A program made the translations under genes and the position numbers. Below are positions 1-8,640 of a stretch of DNA of 64,000 nucleotides, piece by piece (the stretch's first letter is position 1; every line of letters begins with the position of its first letter). The notes under the pieces were generated by a model. That model was not told the origin of the DNA, ran no database searches, and saw only the letters and a list, made by a program, of their open reading frames with translations. This DNA comes from Candidatus Poribacteria bacterium (GTDB lineage: Bacteria > Poribacteria > WGA-4E > WGA-3G): positions 26,969 through 90,968 of the forward strand of contig JAPPBX010000080.1 of NCBI GenBank assembly GCA_026702755.1, in the 5' to 3' direction.

Positions 1-569
1 CCGCCTGTGAATTCGTAACTCGGTCCCAAATCAAACGGAGCGATACCACCCGGAAGGCTATCCAAGTCGTGATGTCTAAAGTATTCTGCCCAAATCCGGT
101 GGCTTCCGGGCCAAACCGTAAACCCGCCACCCTGTTCTTCAACTGTGTCGAGATAGACGGTAGCACCGAGCGTGAAGGCACCGACAACACCTTTAGGCAC
201 CCCGTTCGTGGGGGTATGGTAACCGTCAAGATGTCCCCTGGGTTCGCTCCATTTTCTGTCTGGGTCTGGAAAATTGATATGCGGTCCTGCTCCGCCGCTG
301 GCGTTCAATTTGCCCTCACCGACGAGTTCTTCTGCCATAGCGAAGACTCGGTTGTTATATGTTGTCCCGCTGATAACATCTTCGCTGCCAACAGGCACTG
401 TACGATAACCTTTACGAATCCAGGACTCTGGGTCGTTCCGATCTTCTTCCAGCTCTTCCCAAAGTCTGTCAAGTGCGGCATCAATCGCTTCCTGTTCCAG
501 CGCGCCGCGGACGACCAAATAGCCATTTTCTTTAAAGAACGTTCTGTCTGCTTCCGTTAAATATGCCAT
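1..569 (-). CDS. Phytanoyl-CoA dioxygenase (PhyH) family protein, C-terminus cut by window edge
   Basis: Reading the minus strand from an ATG at 569 gives an open frame of 189 codons with no stop before the window edge. The N-terminus (MAYLTEADRTFFKENGYLVV) is typical of PhyH proteins, Fe(II)/2-oxoglutarate-dependent oxygenases. A His-x-Asp iron-binding motif (GHLDGYH) lies near residue 117, followed by a GGGFTVWPGSHR block like that of other family members. The second iron His and the 2-oxoglutarate Arg would lie beyond the edge. A weak Shine-Dalgarno (GGGAGAA) stands about 9 bases upstream of the ATG. It is the first of three PhyH genes in the window (others at 22513 and 58029). The substrate cannot be told from sequence. 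Confidence 0.88.
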   Translation of the reverse strand, partial: MAYLTEADRTFFKENGYLVVRGALEQEAIDAALDRLWEELEEDRNDPESWIRKGYRTVPVGSEDVISGTTYNNRVFAMAEELVGEGKLNASGGAGPHINFPDPDRKWSEPRGHLDGYHTPTNGVPKGVVGAFTLGATVYLDTVEEQGGGFTVWPGSHRIWAEYFRHHDLDSLPGGIAPFDLGPSYEFTG

Positions 570-778
570 GGTTCCGTTTCTCCCAGAATGTTTTGTGATC
601 TGCCTTCAGGTTCGGAGATCGTTTCTCCTAACTTGTGTTGGCTTCAGCAAGTGCTGTGCCTACGGATTTGGAGGGTTGCAATATTTCTCCTATCCTCCAA
701 CAAACCACTTTATTAGCATAGCTACTGCTATCATACCAACGATGTATATAAGGGTTTCTATCGGTATCCCAATTACCA

Positions 779-1903
779 CTATGCACGAACCTCAAATCCA
801 TTCTCTTCACGCGCTTTTTGGTAAGGTATCTCGTCTATATTCAATCCGAAACCCAGACTTTGGGGAACATTCACATAACCGTTGGATATGGAATAACCCG
901 AATCATCTATACCCGGAGTCGTCGCGTGATCCCACTCGGTGAACTCAAACCGCTCTACCTTCGCTGCAAGGTGACAGGTGACGAAATTGCCATAATAACC
1001 ACCATAGTGATGTGGTGCTGTGCCAACGTCCACCGCATCTAATTCGGGACCGAGTTCAAGCCAGCGTGAGAAACCGGGGTAAAAAATATCGTATTGCACG
1101 ATGTCAATGAGTCCATCTTTTGCCCAGTCTACCAAATTCGGTGAGGCACCACCTTCGCCATCTGCGATACGCGTTTCTAAACCTTCGGCGTTCAGCCATT
1201 CCTTCAGTAGACTATAAACACGGGCATCTTCGTGAAACGCTTCTTCCATCCAATAGACATTTGCATCAGCAGCTCCACCTAATACCTGCTTTGTAAGATT
1301 GAGGTTATAGCCGTTGTTTGCGTCTATCAAAATCGAAGCATCGGGTCCGACAGCCTCGCGGACAGCACGAATAACATCAATATCCCGTTGTGTCCCTTTA
1401 TCGAGTGGCATGTGCATCGCGCCGCGCCCTACCTTGATTTTGTAGGCGTTATGTCCGCGTGCCTTCCCCTCTAATGCCTCGGACGCAATAAGTGCCGCCG
1501 CTTCAGCATTGTCCTCAAGGTGCAAATCATCGATGTAGAGCGAAGTATCATAACACGGGGCGCGAAATTCTCCATTCCCTCCAGAAAGCATCGCATAGAC
1601 CGGTTTTTGCGCCAAATTTCCCACCAGATCCCAGAGTGGATACTCCAACATTCTGAATTCTTCGGTGACACCACTTTCTGCCTTGAAAGCATCATTGAGT
1701 TGAAACCCAACGATTGCTTCCGCTTTTTCGCGCGAGATTGGCGAAAACCCAAAACCACTGGCACCATCTGTTGTCGTTAGACGTGCGATGGCGGGACGGA
1801 CATACAATCCATGTTCACCGAGTCGCGAGTTGCAGCCAGCTTTACGAGGGCGTTCACCTGTTAAGCGTGCCCATTCAATTCGTTCGATTCTTACATCTTC
1901 CAC
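779..1903 (-). CDS. Mandelate racemase/muconate lactonizing enzyme family protein (enolase superfamily)
   Basis: This 374-residue protein has the enolase-superfamily layout, an N-terminal capping domain followed by a beta/alpha barrel. Visible active-site elements are a KxK pair (K155, K157 in YKIKVGRG), a metal-binding Asp in DANNGY (about D194), Glu at about 220-221 (MEEAFHED), Glu at about 250 (ADGEGG) and a late His pair (APHHYGG, about 298-299). Members abstract a proton alpha to a carboxylate, often in sugar-acid dehydration or racemisation; the substrate here is unknown. Length is normal for the family. It lies 209 bp upstream of the partial PhyH gene on the same strand, so the two might be co-transcribed. 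Confidence 0.9.
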   Translation of the reverse strand: MEDVRIERIEWARLTGERPRKAGCNSRLGEHGLYVRPAIARLTTTDGASGFGFSPISREKAEAIVGFQLNDAFKAESGVTEEFRMLEYPLWDLVGNLAQKPVYAMLSGGNGEFRAPCYDTSLYIDDLHLEDNAEAAALIASEALEGKARGHNAYKIKVGRGAMHMPLDKGTQRDIDVIRAVREAVGPDASILIDANNGYNLNLTKQVLGGAADANVYWMEEAFHEDARVYSLLKEWLNAEGLETRIADGEGGASPNLVDWAKDGLIDIVQYDIFYPGFSRWLELGPELDAVDVGTAPHHYGGYYGNFVTCHLAAKVERFEFTEWDHATTPGIDDSGYSISNGYVNVPQSLGFGLNIDEIPYQKAREENGFEVRA

Positions 1904-2025
1904 TCTTACTGACCTCCGTAGGTATCGTTTTAGCAGTGCCGTTTTCGTTAAAAGGAGAGGCGCGATCCTATGTTTATATAGGAAGTTGCGCCTTAAAAAA
2001 TAATTAAATCTCGTAGAATAAGCCG

Positions 2026-2535
2026 CTATAATTGCGTTTCAAGAAGTGCCAGACTTGCGGGGTCCAACCGATGGTAGTTCTCAATTTCGTAGCGATTGCC
2101 ATCGGCATCTTTAATAAGCACTCGCCCGTTTTCAAGGCTGACGACATCGTAGCGAGTCCGCATGCCAAAGGTTACGGGACCACGGTTGGTTTCCACGACC
2201 CACCGCGTAACACCGAATTCGCCCTCAAGTTCATGGATCTTGGTGATTTTCGGCATAAAATATCGCTTCTGCAACTCTGACACGAGGATTTCCGCCGACT
2301 CTCGCGGTAACTGTCGGATGTCCTGAATAATACCGATTTCTTCGCCTTCGCTATCCAGCAGTGTGATATATTTGTTGGAATCAGTGAGTGGGAAGGATCG
2401 GATTGCTTCAACGTTTGTGTGGCTTGTGCCATCCGGCAGTTCAACCGTGAGTTCTTCAAACGAATCTCGCGCAATTTTGACCTTGGGGGCATCAAGGAAC
2501 TGCACCTCATCGGTAATCGGCGTAGCTTCCTGCAT
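2026..2535 (-). CDS. DUF1854 family protein, partner of the upstream ABC exporter
   Basis: I take the start at the ATG at 2535 (MQEATPITDEVQFLD) because AAGGAG lies about 10 bases before it; a longer frame to 2601 begins with an Arg-rich stretch that does not look coding. The 169 residues match DUF1854 as I remember it: a small beta-rich protein with motifs like SEGEEIGIIQDI and a C-terminal NGRVLIKDADGNRYEI block. DUF1854 genes are usually found directly after a fused ABC exporter, and here the ABC gene ends 80 bp upstream on the same strand. Its biochemical role is not established. It most likely works with the transporter, but this is inference from pairing. Confidence 0.82.
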   Translation of the reverse strand: MQEATPITDEVQFLDAPKVKIARDSFEELTVELPDGTSHTNVEAIRSFPLTDSNKYITLLDSEGEEIGIIQDIRQLPRESAEILVSELQKRYFMPKITKIHELEGEFGVTRWVVETNRGPVTFGMRTRYDVVSLENGRVLIKDADGNRYEIENYHRLDPASLALLETQL

Positions 2536-2615
2536 AACGTGGTTTCTCCTTCTTCTATAGCAGGGAGGGTGCGGTGTGCGCTTTCTAAGCGTACACCGCA
2601 AAAATGTGTTATTGC

Positions 2616-5072
2616 CTACAAGGCACGAATCTTTGACAATTCCGTCTGCTTCTCACACAAGACTGCGTAAGTACCATCTTTGGCAAGAAGTTCTTCATGC
2701 GTACCGATTTCGTCAACTTTCCCATCTTTCAGCACGACTAACCGGTCAGCATACTTGAGCGTAGAGAGTCGGTGCGCGATGGCAAATACAGTACGACCGC
2801 GGACGAGCCGTTCCAACGCTTCCTGAATATTCGACTCGGTTTCTGTGTCTACGGACGATGTCGCTTCGTCTAAGATAAGGATTCTTGGGTCTTTCAGGAT
2901 CGCGCGGGCGATAGAAATTCGCTGTCGTTCGCCGCCGGACACGCGAGCACCACGTTCACCGACCATTGTATCGTAACCATCGGTGAATTTGATGATAAAT
3001 TCATGTGCATTTGCTGCTTTCGCTGCAGCGATAATTTCATGCCGAGAAGCCCCCGGTTTCGAGTAACCAATATTTTCGGCTATTGTCCCTTGGAACAGGA
3101 ATGGATCTTGAAGCACCACACCTACTTGTTGCCGCAGTGCTTTCAACTTAATGTCTTGGGTATCATGCCCATCAATCTCTATTGAACCTTCACTTGGATC
3201 ATAGAAGCGGGTAATCAGGTTAATCACGGTGCTCTTTCCAGCACCGCTGTGTCCGACGAGTCCAATCATCTCACCTGCCTCTGCTCGGAAACTGATACCG
3301 TTGATGGCGTTCTTTTCTGTGTCGTAAGAGAAATAGACATCCTTGAATTCGACATCGCCTTTGATATTTTCAAGGGTGACCGCACCTTCTCTGTCCGCAA
3401 CACTTGGGGGGGTGTCTATGATTTCAAATACTCGTTCGGCAGATGTTGCGGCTCGGATGAATCGTTCGTTCATCTGACAGAGTGTGTAAACAGGTCTGAA
3501 GAACCGTCCCATTAATGCCTGGAACATAAAAAGTTCACCGAGCGTTAACAGTCCATTGAAGATTTGTGAACCACCAATCAACCATATCAAGATAGAACCG
3601 GAAAAGATAATAAATTCCATGATCGGGCGGTACAGCGTATACAACTTCGCCGCATTCATTTCGCCATCGAACACCTGATACGTCTTTTCGCTAAATCGGT
3701 TTACCTCGTAGCGTTCGCGCGCAAAAGCCTTGACGACTCGCACGCCTGGAATGGTACTTGCCAGTATTGTGCTAATGTCGGCATGCCGCTTCCATAGCAC
3801 GGAAAACACTTTGCCCATCTTTTTCCCAAAGAAGATGGTAAAGAAAATAAGGCAGGGCACCGGAATCAACGTCCACGCAGCCAGTTTCCAATTGGTGAGA
3901 AACATAAAGGCGCAGATATAAACGAGCGTTAGTGAATCACCAATTAAATCTTGCAAGCCACTTGCAATGAACTCGCGGAGCCTTGCTACATCGCTTGTGA
4001 TTCTTGACATGAGGTTACCGGTGTCACGCTGATTGTAAAAATCTAAGGAAAGCGAGTTGAGATGCTCGTATGTTTCGTTCCGAAGTCTGCGCGTGATATT
4101 TTGGCCTACCCATGCCATCATATAGCCCCGGACAGCACCAGCACCCATCGTGAAAACATTGAAACTAATCATTAAAATGATAATGGTGGTAAGGTGCCCC
4201 CAACTTCCAGCAACAGGAAGCGTTAGCCACCCTGAAACACCTTCAACTATCCCGCTGAGTTGTCCCCATGTCGGATCTGGAATCGGTTCACCAGTTGCGG
4301 TTAACGTAGCTCCGCTGACCCTACTTTGTGCTGGAGAAAGGACATTATCAACGACCTCCTTGCTCAGAACAGCTGGGAACAACGAAACGAGCCGGATAAC
4401 CATCATCAAAGCAAGAGCAGGAACGGCAACGTGCCAAAAAGGGAATGAATATCTAATAAGTCGGAAGATGAGTTTCCCTTTTTCAACACAATTAACACAA
4501 ACGCCAGACCAGCGCGGTAACGGTTGTCCGCATTTTTCACACTTGTTTTTATTTTTACCCCAGCCTTGCGGACGGTGTTGTTCCTCATGTTCTACATCCG
4601 GGTTCGCGTCTTGGACGAGCGTTTCCAATTCAGGCGTTGCTAACTCGAATTTTGGCGAGACTCGGCGTGAATAACGTGCAACTTCCGTGGCATCCTCGGA
4701 CGTTCTGATTTTGAGGATATTGTTGCCGTACATTTCAACGATCTCAACAGCCTCAACTGATGTGAGTGGAATCTCACGAACTTGATGCTCAGGAGCACCG
4801 TTCTGGTTGAAAGCGAGGAGTCGTCTATCCGTAGCAATTACCCAATCTTTGCCATAATTGCCATCGAACCGAAGGTCGGTTGAAACAGCGACTTTAATTT
4901 CTTCGCCCTTTGCAAGTAACTCATGTGCCCGTGTTTCCAATTCCTCGGGCATTTCTTCCATTGTTGTTAACTCTTCGTTAGCCTGTTCGTCGGATGCGGG
5001 CTGTCCGTTAGAAGGGCCTTTCCGTAGAAATGTGCGCCTCACATCGGATGACTTCGACATTATCCCGCGCAT
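2616..5072 (-). CDS. Fused ABC exporter (permease-ATPase) with N-terminal PH-like domain and zinc ribbon
   Basis: The 818-residue protein is longer than a usual half-size exporter (about 580-600 residues). Residues 1-50 are polar. Residues about 55-150 resemble a bacterial PH-like domain (WVIATDRRLLAF and following strands). A CxxC pair at C178/C181 and C192/C195 forms a zinc ribbon. The six-helix exporter domain spans about 205-530 with a large first external loop. The ATPase has Walker A (GHSGAGKS, 607-614), signature VSGGERQ (about 711), Walker B ILILDEA (about 731) and the H-loop His (767). It should be an inner-membrane exporter acting as a dimer, substrate unknown. The start may be M1 (5072) or M5 (5060); neither has a decisive ribosome site. 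DUF1854 follows. Confidence 0.92.
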   Translation of the reverse strand: MRGIMSKSSDVRRTFLRKGPSNGQPASDEQANEELTTMEEMPEELETRAHELLAKGEEIKVAVSTDLRFDGNYGKDWVIATDRRLLAFNQNGAPEHQVREIPLTSVEAVEIVEMYGNNILKIRTSEDATEVARYSRRVSPKFELATPELETLVQDANPDVEHEEQHRPQGWGKNKNKCEKCGQPLPRWSGVCVNCVEKGKLIFRLIRYSFPFWHVAVPALALMMVIRLVSLFPAVLSKEVVDNVLSPAQSRVSGATLTATGEPIPDPTWGQLSGIVEGVSGWLTLPVAGSWGHLTTIIILMISFNVFTMGAGAVRGYMMAWVGQNITRRLRNETYEHLNSLSLDFYNQRDTGNLMSRITSDVARLREFIASGLQDLIGDSLTLVYICAFMFLTNWKLAAWTLIPVPCLIFFTIFFGKKMGKVFSVLWKRHADISTILASTIPGVRVVKAFARERYEVNRFSEKTYQVFDGEMNAAKLYTLYRPIMEFIIFSGSILIWLIGGSQIFNGLLTLGELFMFQALMGRFFRPVYTLCQMNERFIRAATSAERVFEIIDTPPSVADREGAVTLENIKGDVEFKDVYFSYDTEKNAINGISFRAEAGEMIGLVGHSGAGKSTVINLITRFYDPSEGSIEIDGHDTQDIKLKALRQQVGVVLQDPFLFQGTIAENIGYSKPGASRHEIIAAAKAANAHEFIIKFTDGYDTMVGERGARVSGGERQRISIARAILKDPRILILDEATSSVDTETESNIQEALERLVRGRTVFAIAHRLSTLKYADRLVVLKDGKVDEIGTHEELLAKDGTYAVLCEKQTELSKIRAL

Positions 5073-5255
5073 AAATTAAAACCCCCACAGATTAAAAGGC
5101 GTGGTTTATCAGCCTATATTAAACAATTAAGACATTTTATTTAACGTAAAATATAGGAAAAGGGTTAAATTAAAATACAAAAAATTGACGAAAAGATATA
5201 AACATGCGCGGAATTGGCGGATTTAATCGTCTGGGACCTCAATTTGTCAATCAAT

Positions 5256-5672
5256 TTACGGATTCGGGGGCGATGTACAAATCAACACCTCCATAGACTC
5301 ATCACCTGTATTTTCGATACCATGCTCACACCAGGGTGGCAGATGGATAAATGTACCCGCCTCAACAGGAACCTTTTCACCAGCAAGAGTCATTACCCCT
5401 TTTCCTTTTAGGATAACGTAGCATTCCTCGGTATGATGGCTCCCCGGTTCAAGGACGACGTGCGGCGGTACAAAAAATATGACTAACCCCAAGTTTTGTG
5501 CGGGCGCGTTCGGGTTTGCTGGATGCACAACCCGTACGCCGATACCGTCGCAACCCGAGTACTTTACAGGCACACCGTCTTGGACTGTGACAACGTTCGC
5601 TTGCACCTGATGCGCAGGTTTCGGAATAGGAGGTTCTCCTTGATACCCTTTGAACATCGTAATTTTTGCCAT
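5256..5672 (-). CDS. Small cupin-domain protein
   Basis: The start is set at 5672 (MAKITMFKGYQG) by an AAGGAG placed 7 bases upstream; a longer open frame runs back into an intergenic repeat. The 138 residues form a single cupin barrel. Motif 1 is seen as PGSHHTEECYVILKGKG, giving the metal-binding His-His-Glu, and motif 2 as PPWCEHGIENTG, giving the later His. Such proteins bind a metal and act as small dioxygenases, isomerases or ligand sensors; nothing in the sequence fixes which. It follows the SDR gene at 5758 on the same strand across an 85-bp gap that carries short palindromic repeats. Confidence 0.85.
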   Translation of the reverse strand: MAKITMFKGYQGEPPIPKPAHQVQANVVTVQDGVPVKYSGCDGIGVRVVHPANPNAPAQNLGLVIFFVPPHVVLEPGSHHTEECYVILKGKGVMTLAGEKVPVEAGTFIHLPPWCEHGIENTGDESMEVLICTSPPNP

Positions 5673-5690
5673 TTTTTTCTCCTTAATAGT

Positions 5691-5754
5691 AGTAGGCACA
5701 CGCCCTGTGCCGTTAAACCCATACATAATAGCAGGCACACGGCGCGTGCTGTCA
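5691..5754. repeat. Two tandem short palindromic repeats (about 25 bp, period 39)
   Basis: Two related units, about 5691-5715 and 5730-5754, both read AG[T/C]AGGCACACG and then return as a hairpin (GGCACA with TGTGCC in the first, GCAC with GTGC in the second). They fill the gap between the SDR stop and the cupin start. They look like REP-type intergenic elements. I see no other copies in this window. Confidence 0.5.
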
Positions 5755-5757
5755 TAT

Positions 5758-6576
5758 CTACCAATCTCGTGTATAGCCAGCGGTCCAGCCGCCATCTACC
5801 GTGAGGATGGTACCGTTAATATAGCTCGCATCTGGCGATACAAGAAACAGCACTGCTGCTGCCATTTCTGTCGTTTCTCCGGGTCGCCCCAGTGGAATGT
5901 GTGATAGTAGACTTGCGGCGTTCTCGGTGTAAGCACCGTCGTCTCCATAAAAAAGTGCCTCCGTGCCACGCGTCAGGGTTGAACCGGGCGCAACAGCATT
6001 TACCAAAATCCCTTCAGGACCCAATTCCAATGCCATTGAGCGGGTCAGGTTCGCAACGCCTGCTTTCGCCGCGACGTAAGCACTCTGCAGGCGCAGCGGT
6101 ACCAATCCGGCGATAGAACTGATATTAACAATGCGTCCAGTGGCATTCTCAGAACCAGATCTGCTATGAGATTTAAGGATATAAGGGATAACGGCACGGC
6201 TCGTCTTAAAAACGCCTGTGAGGTCTATTTCCACGATCCGCTGCCAGTCCTCTAAGGTGTATTGATGGATCGGCACCCTATCGCTTCGGGTATTAACCCC
6301 GGCATTGTTTACGAGAATCTCGATTTTCCCGAAATGCGCCGCAATCTGAGCAGCGACATCCTCCATTTGTGCTGCGTCTGTTACGTTGCCCTCCACGAAC
6401 AGACAGGTTCCACCCATCTCTTTAATCTCTTCCGTGGTTTTTATACCTGCTTGTGTGTCAATATCTACAATTGCCACGTGTGCACCGTTGTCGATCAGTG
6501 CGTCTACGGTGGCTCGCCCGATGCCATTCGCGCCCCCCGTAATAACTGCGACCTTTCCTTCAAGTGCAACCTTCAT
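5758..6576 (-). CDS. Short-chain dehydrogenase/reductase (SDR)
   Basis: This is a classical SDR of 272 residues with all key elements: the NAD(P)-binding TGGANGIG motif at 13-20, NNAG near 90, the catalytic Ser in NISSIAG, and YVAAK carrying the Tyr and Lys. The acidic residue after the second strand (VDID) favours NAD(H) over NADP(H). It should oxidise or reduce a hydroxyl/keto group in the cytosol; the substrate cannot be named. The ATG at 6576 has AAAAGGAGAA shortly upstream. It sits between an antiporter gene and a cupin gene on the same strand. Confidence 0.93.
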   Translation of the reverse strand: MKVALEGKVAVITGGANGIGRATVDALIDNGAHVAIVDIDTQAGIKTTEEIKEMGGTCLFVEGNVTDAAQMEDVAAQIAAHFGKIEILVNNAGVNTRSDRVPIHQYTLEDWQRIVEIDLTGVFKTSRAVIPYILKSHSRSGSENATGRIVNISSIAGLVPLRLQSAYVAAKAGVANLTRSMALELGPEGILVNAVAPGSTLTRGTEALFYGDDGAYTENAASLLSHIPLGRPGETTEMAAAVLFLVSPDASYINGTILTVDGGWTAGYTRDW

Positions 6577-6635
6577 GTCATTCTCCTTTTCCGTTTCAGG
6601 GTTTTTGTAGAGATGATGCTTTTCTCCGTTTCCAT

Positions 6636-8333
6636 CTACGACGCGGTTGGCGAGACATCACGCGATTCGTGAAACTTACGGAAAGCAGCGACACCATAGA
6701 ACAACAAGACGATTAAGATTGTACCACCGGCGATCCCCATCGCTGAGGAGATTCCAAGCGCGGCAGGGAGATAACCGCAGACCAAAGCGATGGTTGCAAC
6801 GGTAAGACTGTAGGGGAGTTGTGTTCGGACATGGTGCAGCGGATCGCAGCTACTGGCGATGGAGCTGAGAATCGTTGTATCTGAAAGCGGCGAGCAGTGG
6901 TCCCCGAAGATAGCACCGTCCAACACCGCACCGAGGCAAATGATTGTCGTTAATCCGTAACTCCCGTTGTCAAGCGAGAATGCCACTGGAATAGCAGTGG
7001 GTATCAGGATTGCCATTGTTCCCCAACTCGTACCGGTAGCGAAAGAGGTCACGGACGCGCATATAAAGACGAGGAGTGGAAACCAGAGGGGTGAAACGAT
7101 GTCACTAAGCATCGTCGCGAGAAATTGACCCGTCATCAGTCTATCGCAGCTCGCTTTTAAGCCCCATGCCAATAACAGAATACTCAACGGTGTGAGACTC
7201 CCTTTTACACCACTCCAAACGACTGGAAGGATGTCTGAAAATCGCAGTTTTGAGAGCCAACGTGCACAGACAATTGCAACAATAAACCCGCTCGCGGCGG
7301 CACAAGCGAGAATCTTGACGTTGTCTGCCGCTGAAAGCGCGTTCCGCCATGCAGTGAGTGAGAAGATGGATCCTGTGCCTTTGCCATCTATCCAGAAACC
7401 ACCTAACAGTAATCCGAAAAGTGTTAGAAGCGGTAAAACGGCTGAAAAAGGTTGTATAACAGCGTTTGGCAAACTGGTGAAAGACGCGGTATGTCCGAGT
7501 GCCTTCGCATCCGGTGCGGCAACATTTCCAGTTCTCCGCGCACGCGTTTCCGCTTTGTGCATCGCACCATAGTCCCTGCCACTGATTGCATTGACAATGA
7601 CAAAAATAATGGTCAGGATACAGTAAAATCGGAAACCGAGTGCATCGAAGAACATCGAATATCCGTCACGTTCAAGTCCGATCGTCTTCGCGATATCTTC
7701 AAAAAGCCCCACCTCATAACCGATCCACGTGCTAACGAACGCGAGACCCGCAATCGGTGCACTCGTGGAATCCACAAGGAACGCCAATTTTTCGCGACTG
7801 ACGCGATGATGATCGGTGAGTGGACGCATCGTCGGACCCACGAGCATAGCGTTGGAATAATCCCCAATAAAGATGAGAATGCCCATCAAACCCGTAATGA
7901 ATTGTGCTGAACGTGGTCCCTTTGCGAACTGAGAGAGCCATACGATAACCCCACCGATGCCCCCGGATGCTACCACAACAGAGATTGTCGCCATAATGAG
8001 ACACACGAATAGGACGACCCAGAAGTTAAATAGATCCACGCCATCATTGCCGATGCTTACAGCACGGGTGAACCATATTACTTCCGTCAAGAGACCACTT
8101 AGGGTAGCACCTTTTTGGGTCCACGACAGCAGGATTCCAACACCTACCGCTATGCCGAGGCTCGGCAGCAATCGGGTTGTCACGATTGCTAATGTGACAG
8201 CGAGTAGCGGTGGAAGGACGCTGTACCATACAAGGGTTTCGGCATCACTCACCTGCTCTGCACGCCACTTAAAAATGAGGCTAAGCCCCAAAAAGATTAA
8301 AAAGCCGATAACAAATTTCAGTTTAGAATTCAT
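6636..8333 (-). CDS. Na+/H+ antiporter, NhaC family
   Basis: The protein (565 residues from this start) is highly hydrophobic, with about 12 membrane segments. NhaC/ArsB-type signatures are visible: SFATGTSWGTMAILIPTAIP and GDHCSPLSDTTILSS in the C-terminal half, and a conserved Asp region IFIGDYSNAMLVGP in the N-terminal half. The family exchanges sodium for protons across the inner membrane; some relatives move amino acids or dicarboxylates instead. An in-frame ATG lies at 8348, but its AGAGGA is only two bases away. The ATG at 8333 has AAGGA five bases upstream, so I prefer it. Confidence 0.85.
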   Translation of the reverse strand: MNSKLKFVIGFLIFLGLSLIFKWRAEQVSDAETLVWYSVLPPLLAVTLAIVTTRLLPSLGIAVGVGILLSWTQKGATLSGLLTEVIWFTRAVSIGNDGVDLFNFWVVLFVCLIMATISVVVASGGIGGVIVWLSQFAKGPRSAQFITGLMGILIFIGDYSNAMLVGPTMRPLTDHHRVSREKLAFLVDSTSAPIAGLAFVSTWIGYEVGLFEDIAKTIGLERDGYSMFFDALGFRFYCILTIIFVIVNAISGRDYGAMHKAETRARRTGNVAAPDAKALGHTASFTSLPNAVIQPFSAVLPLLTLFGLLLGGFWIDGKGTGSIFSLTAWRNALSAADNVKILACAAASGFIVAIVCARWLSKLRFSDILPVVWSGVKGSLTPLSILLLAWGLKASCDRLMTGQFLATMLSDIVSPLWFPLLVFICASVTSFATGTSWGTMAILIPTAIPVAFSLDNGSYGLTTIICLGAVLDGAIFGDHCSPLSDTTILSSIASSCDPLHHVRTQLPYSLTVATIALVCGYLPAALGISSAMGIAGGTILIVLLFYGVAAFRKFHESRDVSPTAS

Positions 8334-8640
8334 CAGCGTCCTTGGCATGTTCCTCTTTAGATTTGTGGGATTTATCTGTTCTCGCTTGTGTGTATCATAG
8401 CAGTTTTTGGTGTCGCTTGCAAGCCTAAACTTACCTATGGAGGTATAAATATTTTGTCAAAAGTTACTGACGAAAACCTTTTGAAAGTCTTCGTTGTATC
8501 AAGACATACTATGAAAATATATACAAAAAAAATACATACAAAAGACCTATTATGTCGGAATTCGCCCCAAATTTTCGTGATCTATATATGAAGGCAATCA
8601 CACGATCATTTCGGAAAAGATGAGGTGAGCACTTGAATAG
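8334..8640. other. Intergenic region between divergent antiporter and sigma factor genes
   Basis: About 300 bp with no convincing gene. It holds a decayed copy of the dispersed palindromic repeat near 8403-8438 and then an AT-rich stretch (8440-8600). Promoters for both flanking genes should lie here, but I see no clear -35/-10 pair. Confidence 0.5.
8403..8438 (-). repeat. Dispersed palindromic element, copy A (decayed)
   Basis: The core GCTTGCAAGCC followed by AAACTT matches the better copies at 22451 and 39275 (reverse). The left arm TTTTTGG is kept but the outer terminal repeat is lost. It lies upstream of the antiporter gene. Confidence 0.5.

Noticed and set aside
4150..4674. A 174-codon frame opposite the ABC exporter gene
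   Set aside because: It is antisense to a conserved transporter and its product has no domain; a shadow of the real gene.
2026..5072. Cyanophycin metabolism role for the DUF1854/ABC pair
   Set aside because: No cyanophycin synthetase or cyanophycinase is present in the window, so the link cannot be claimed here.
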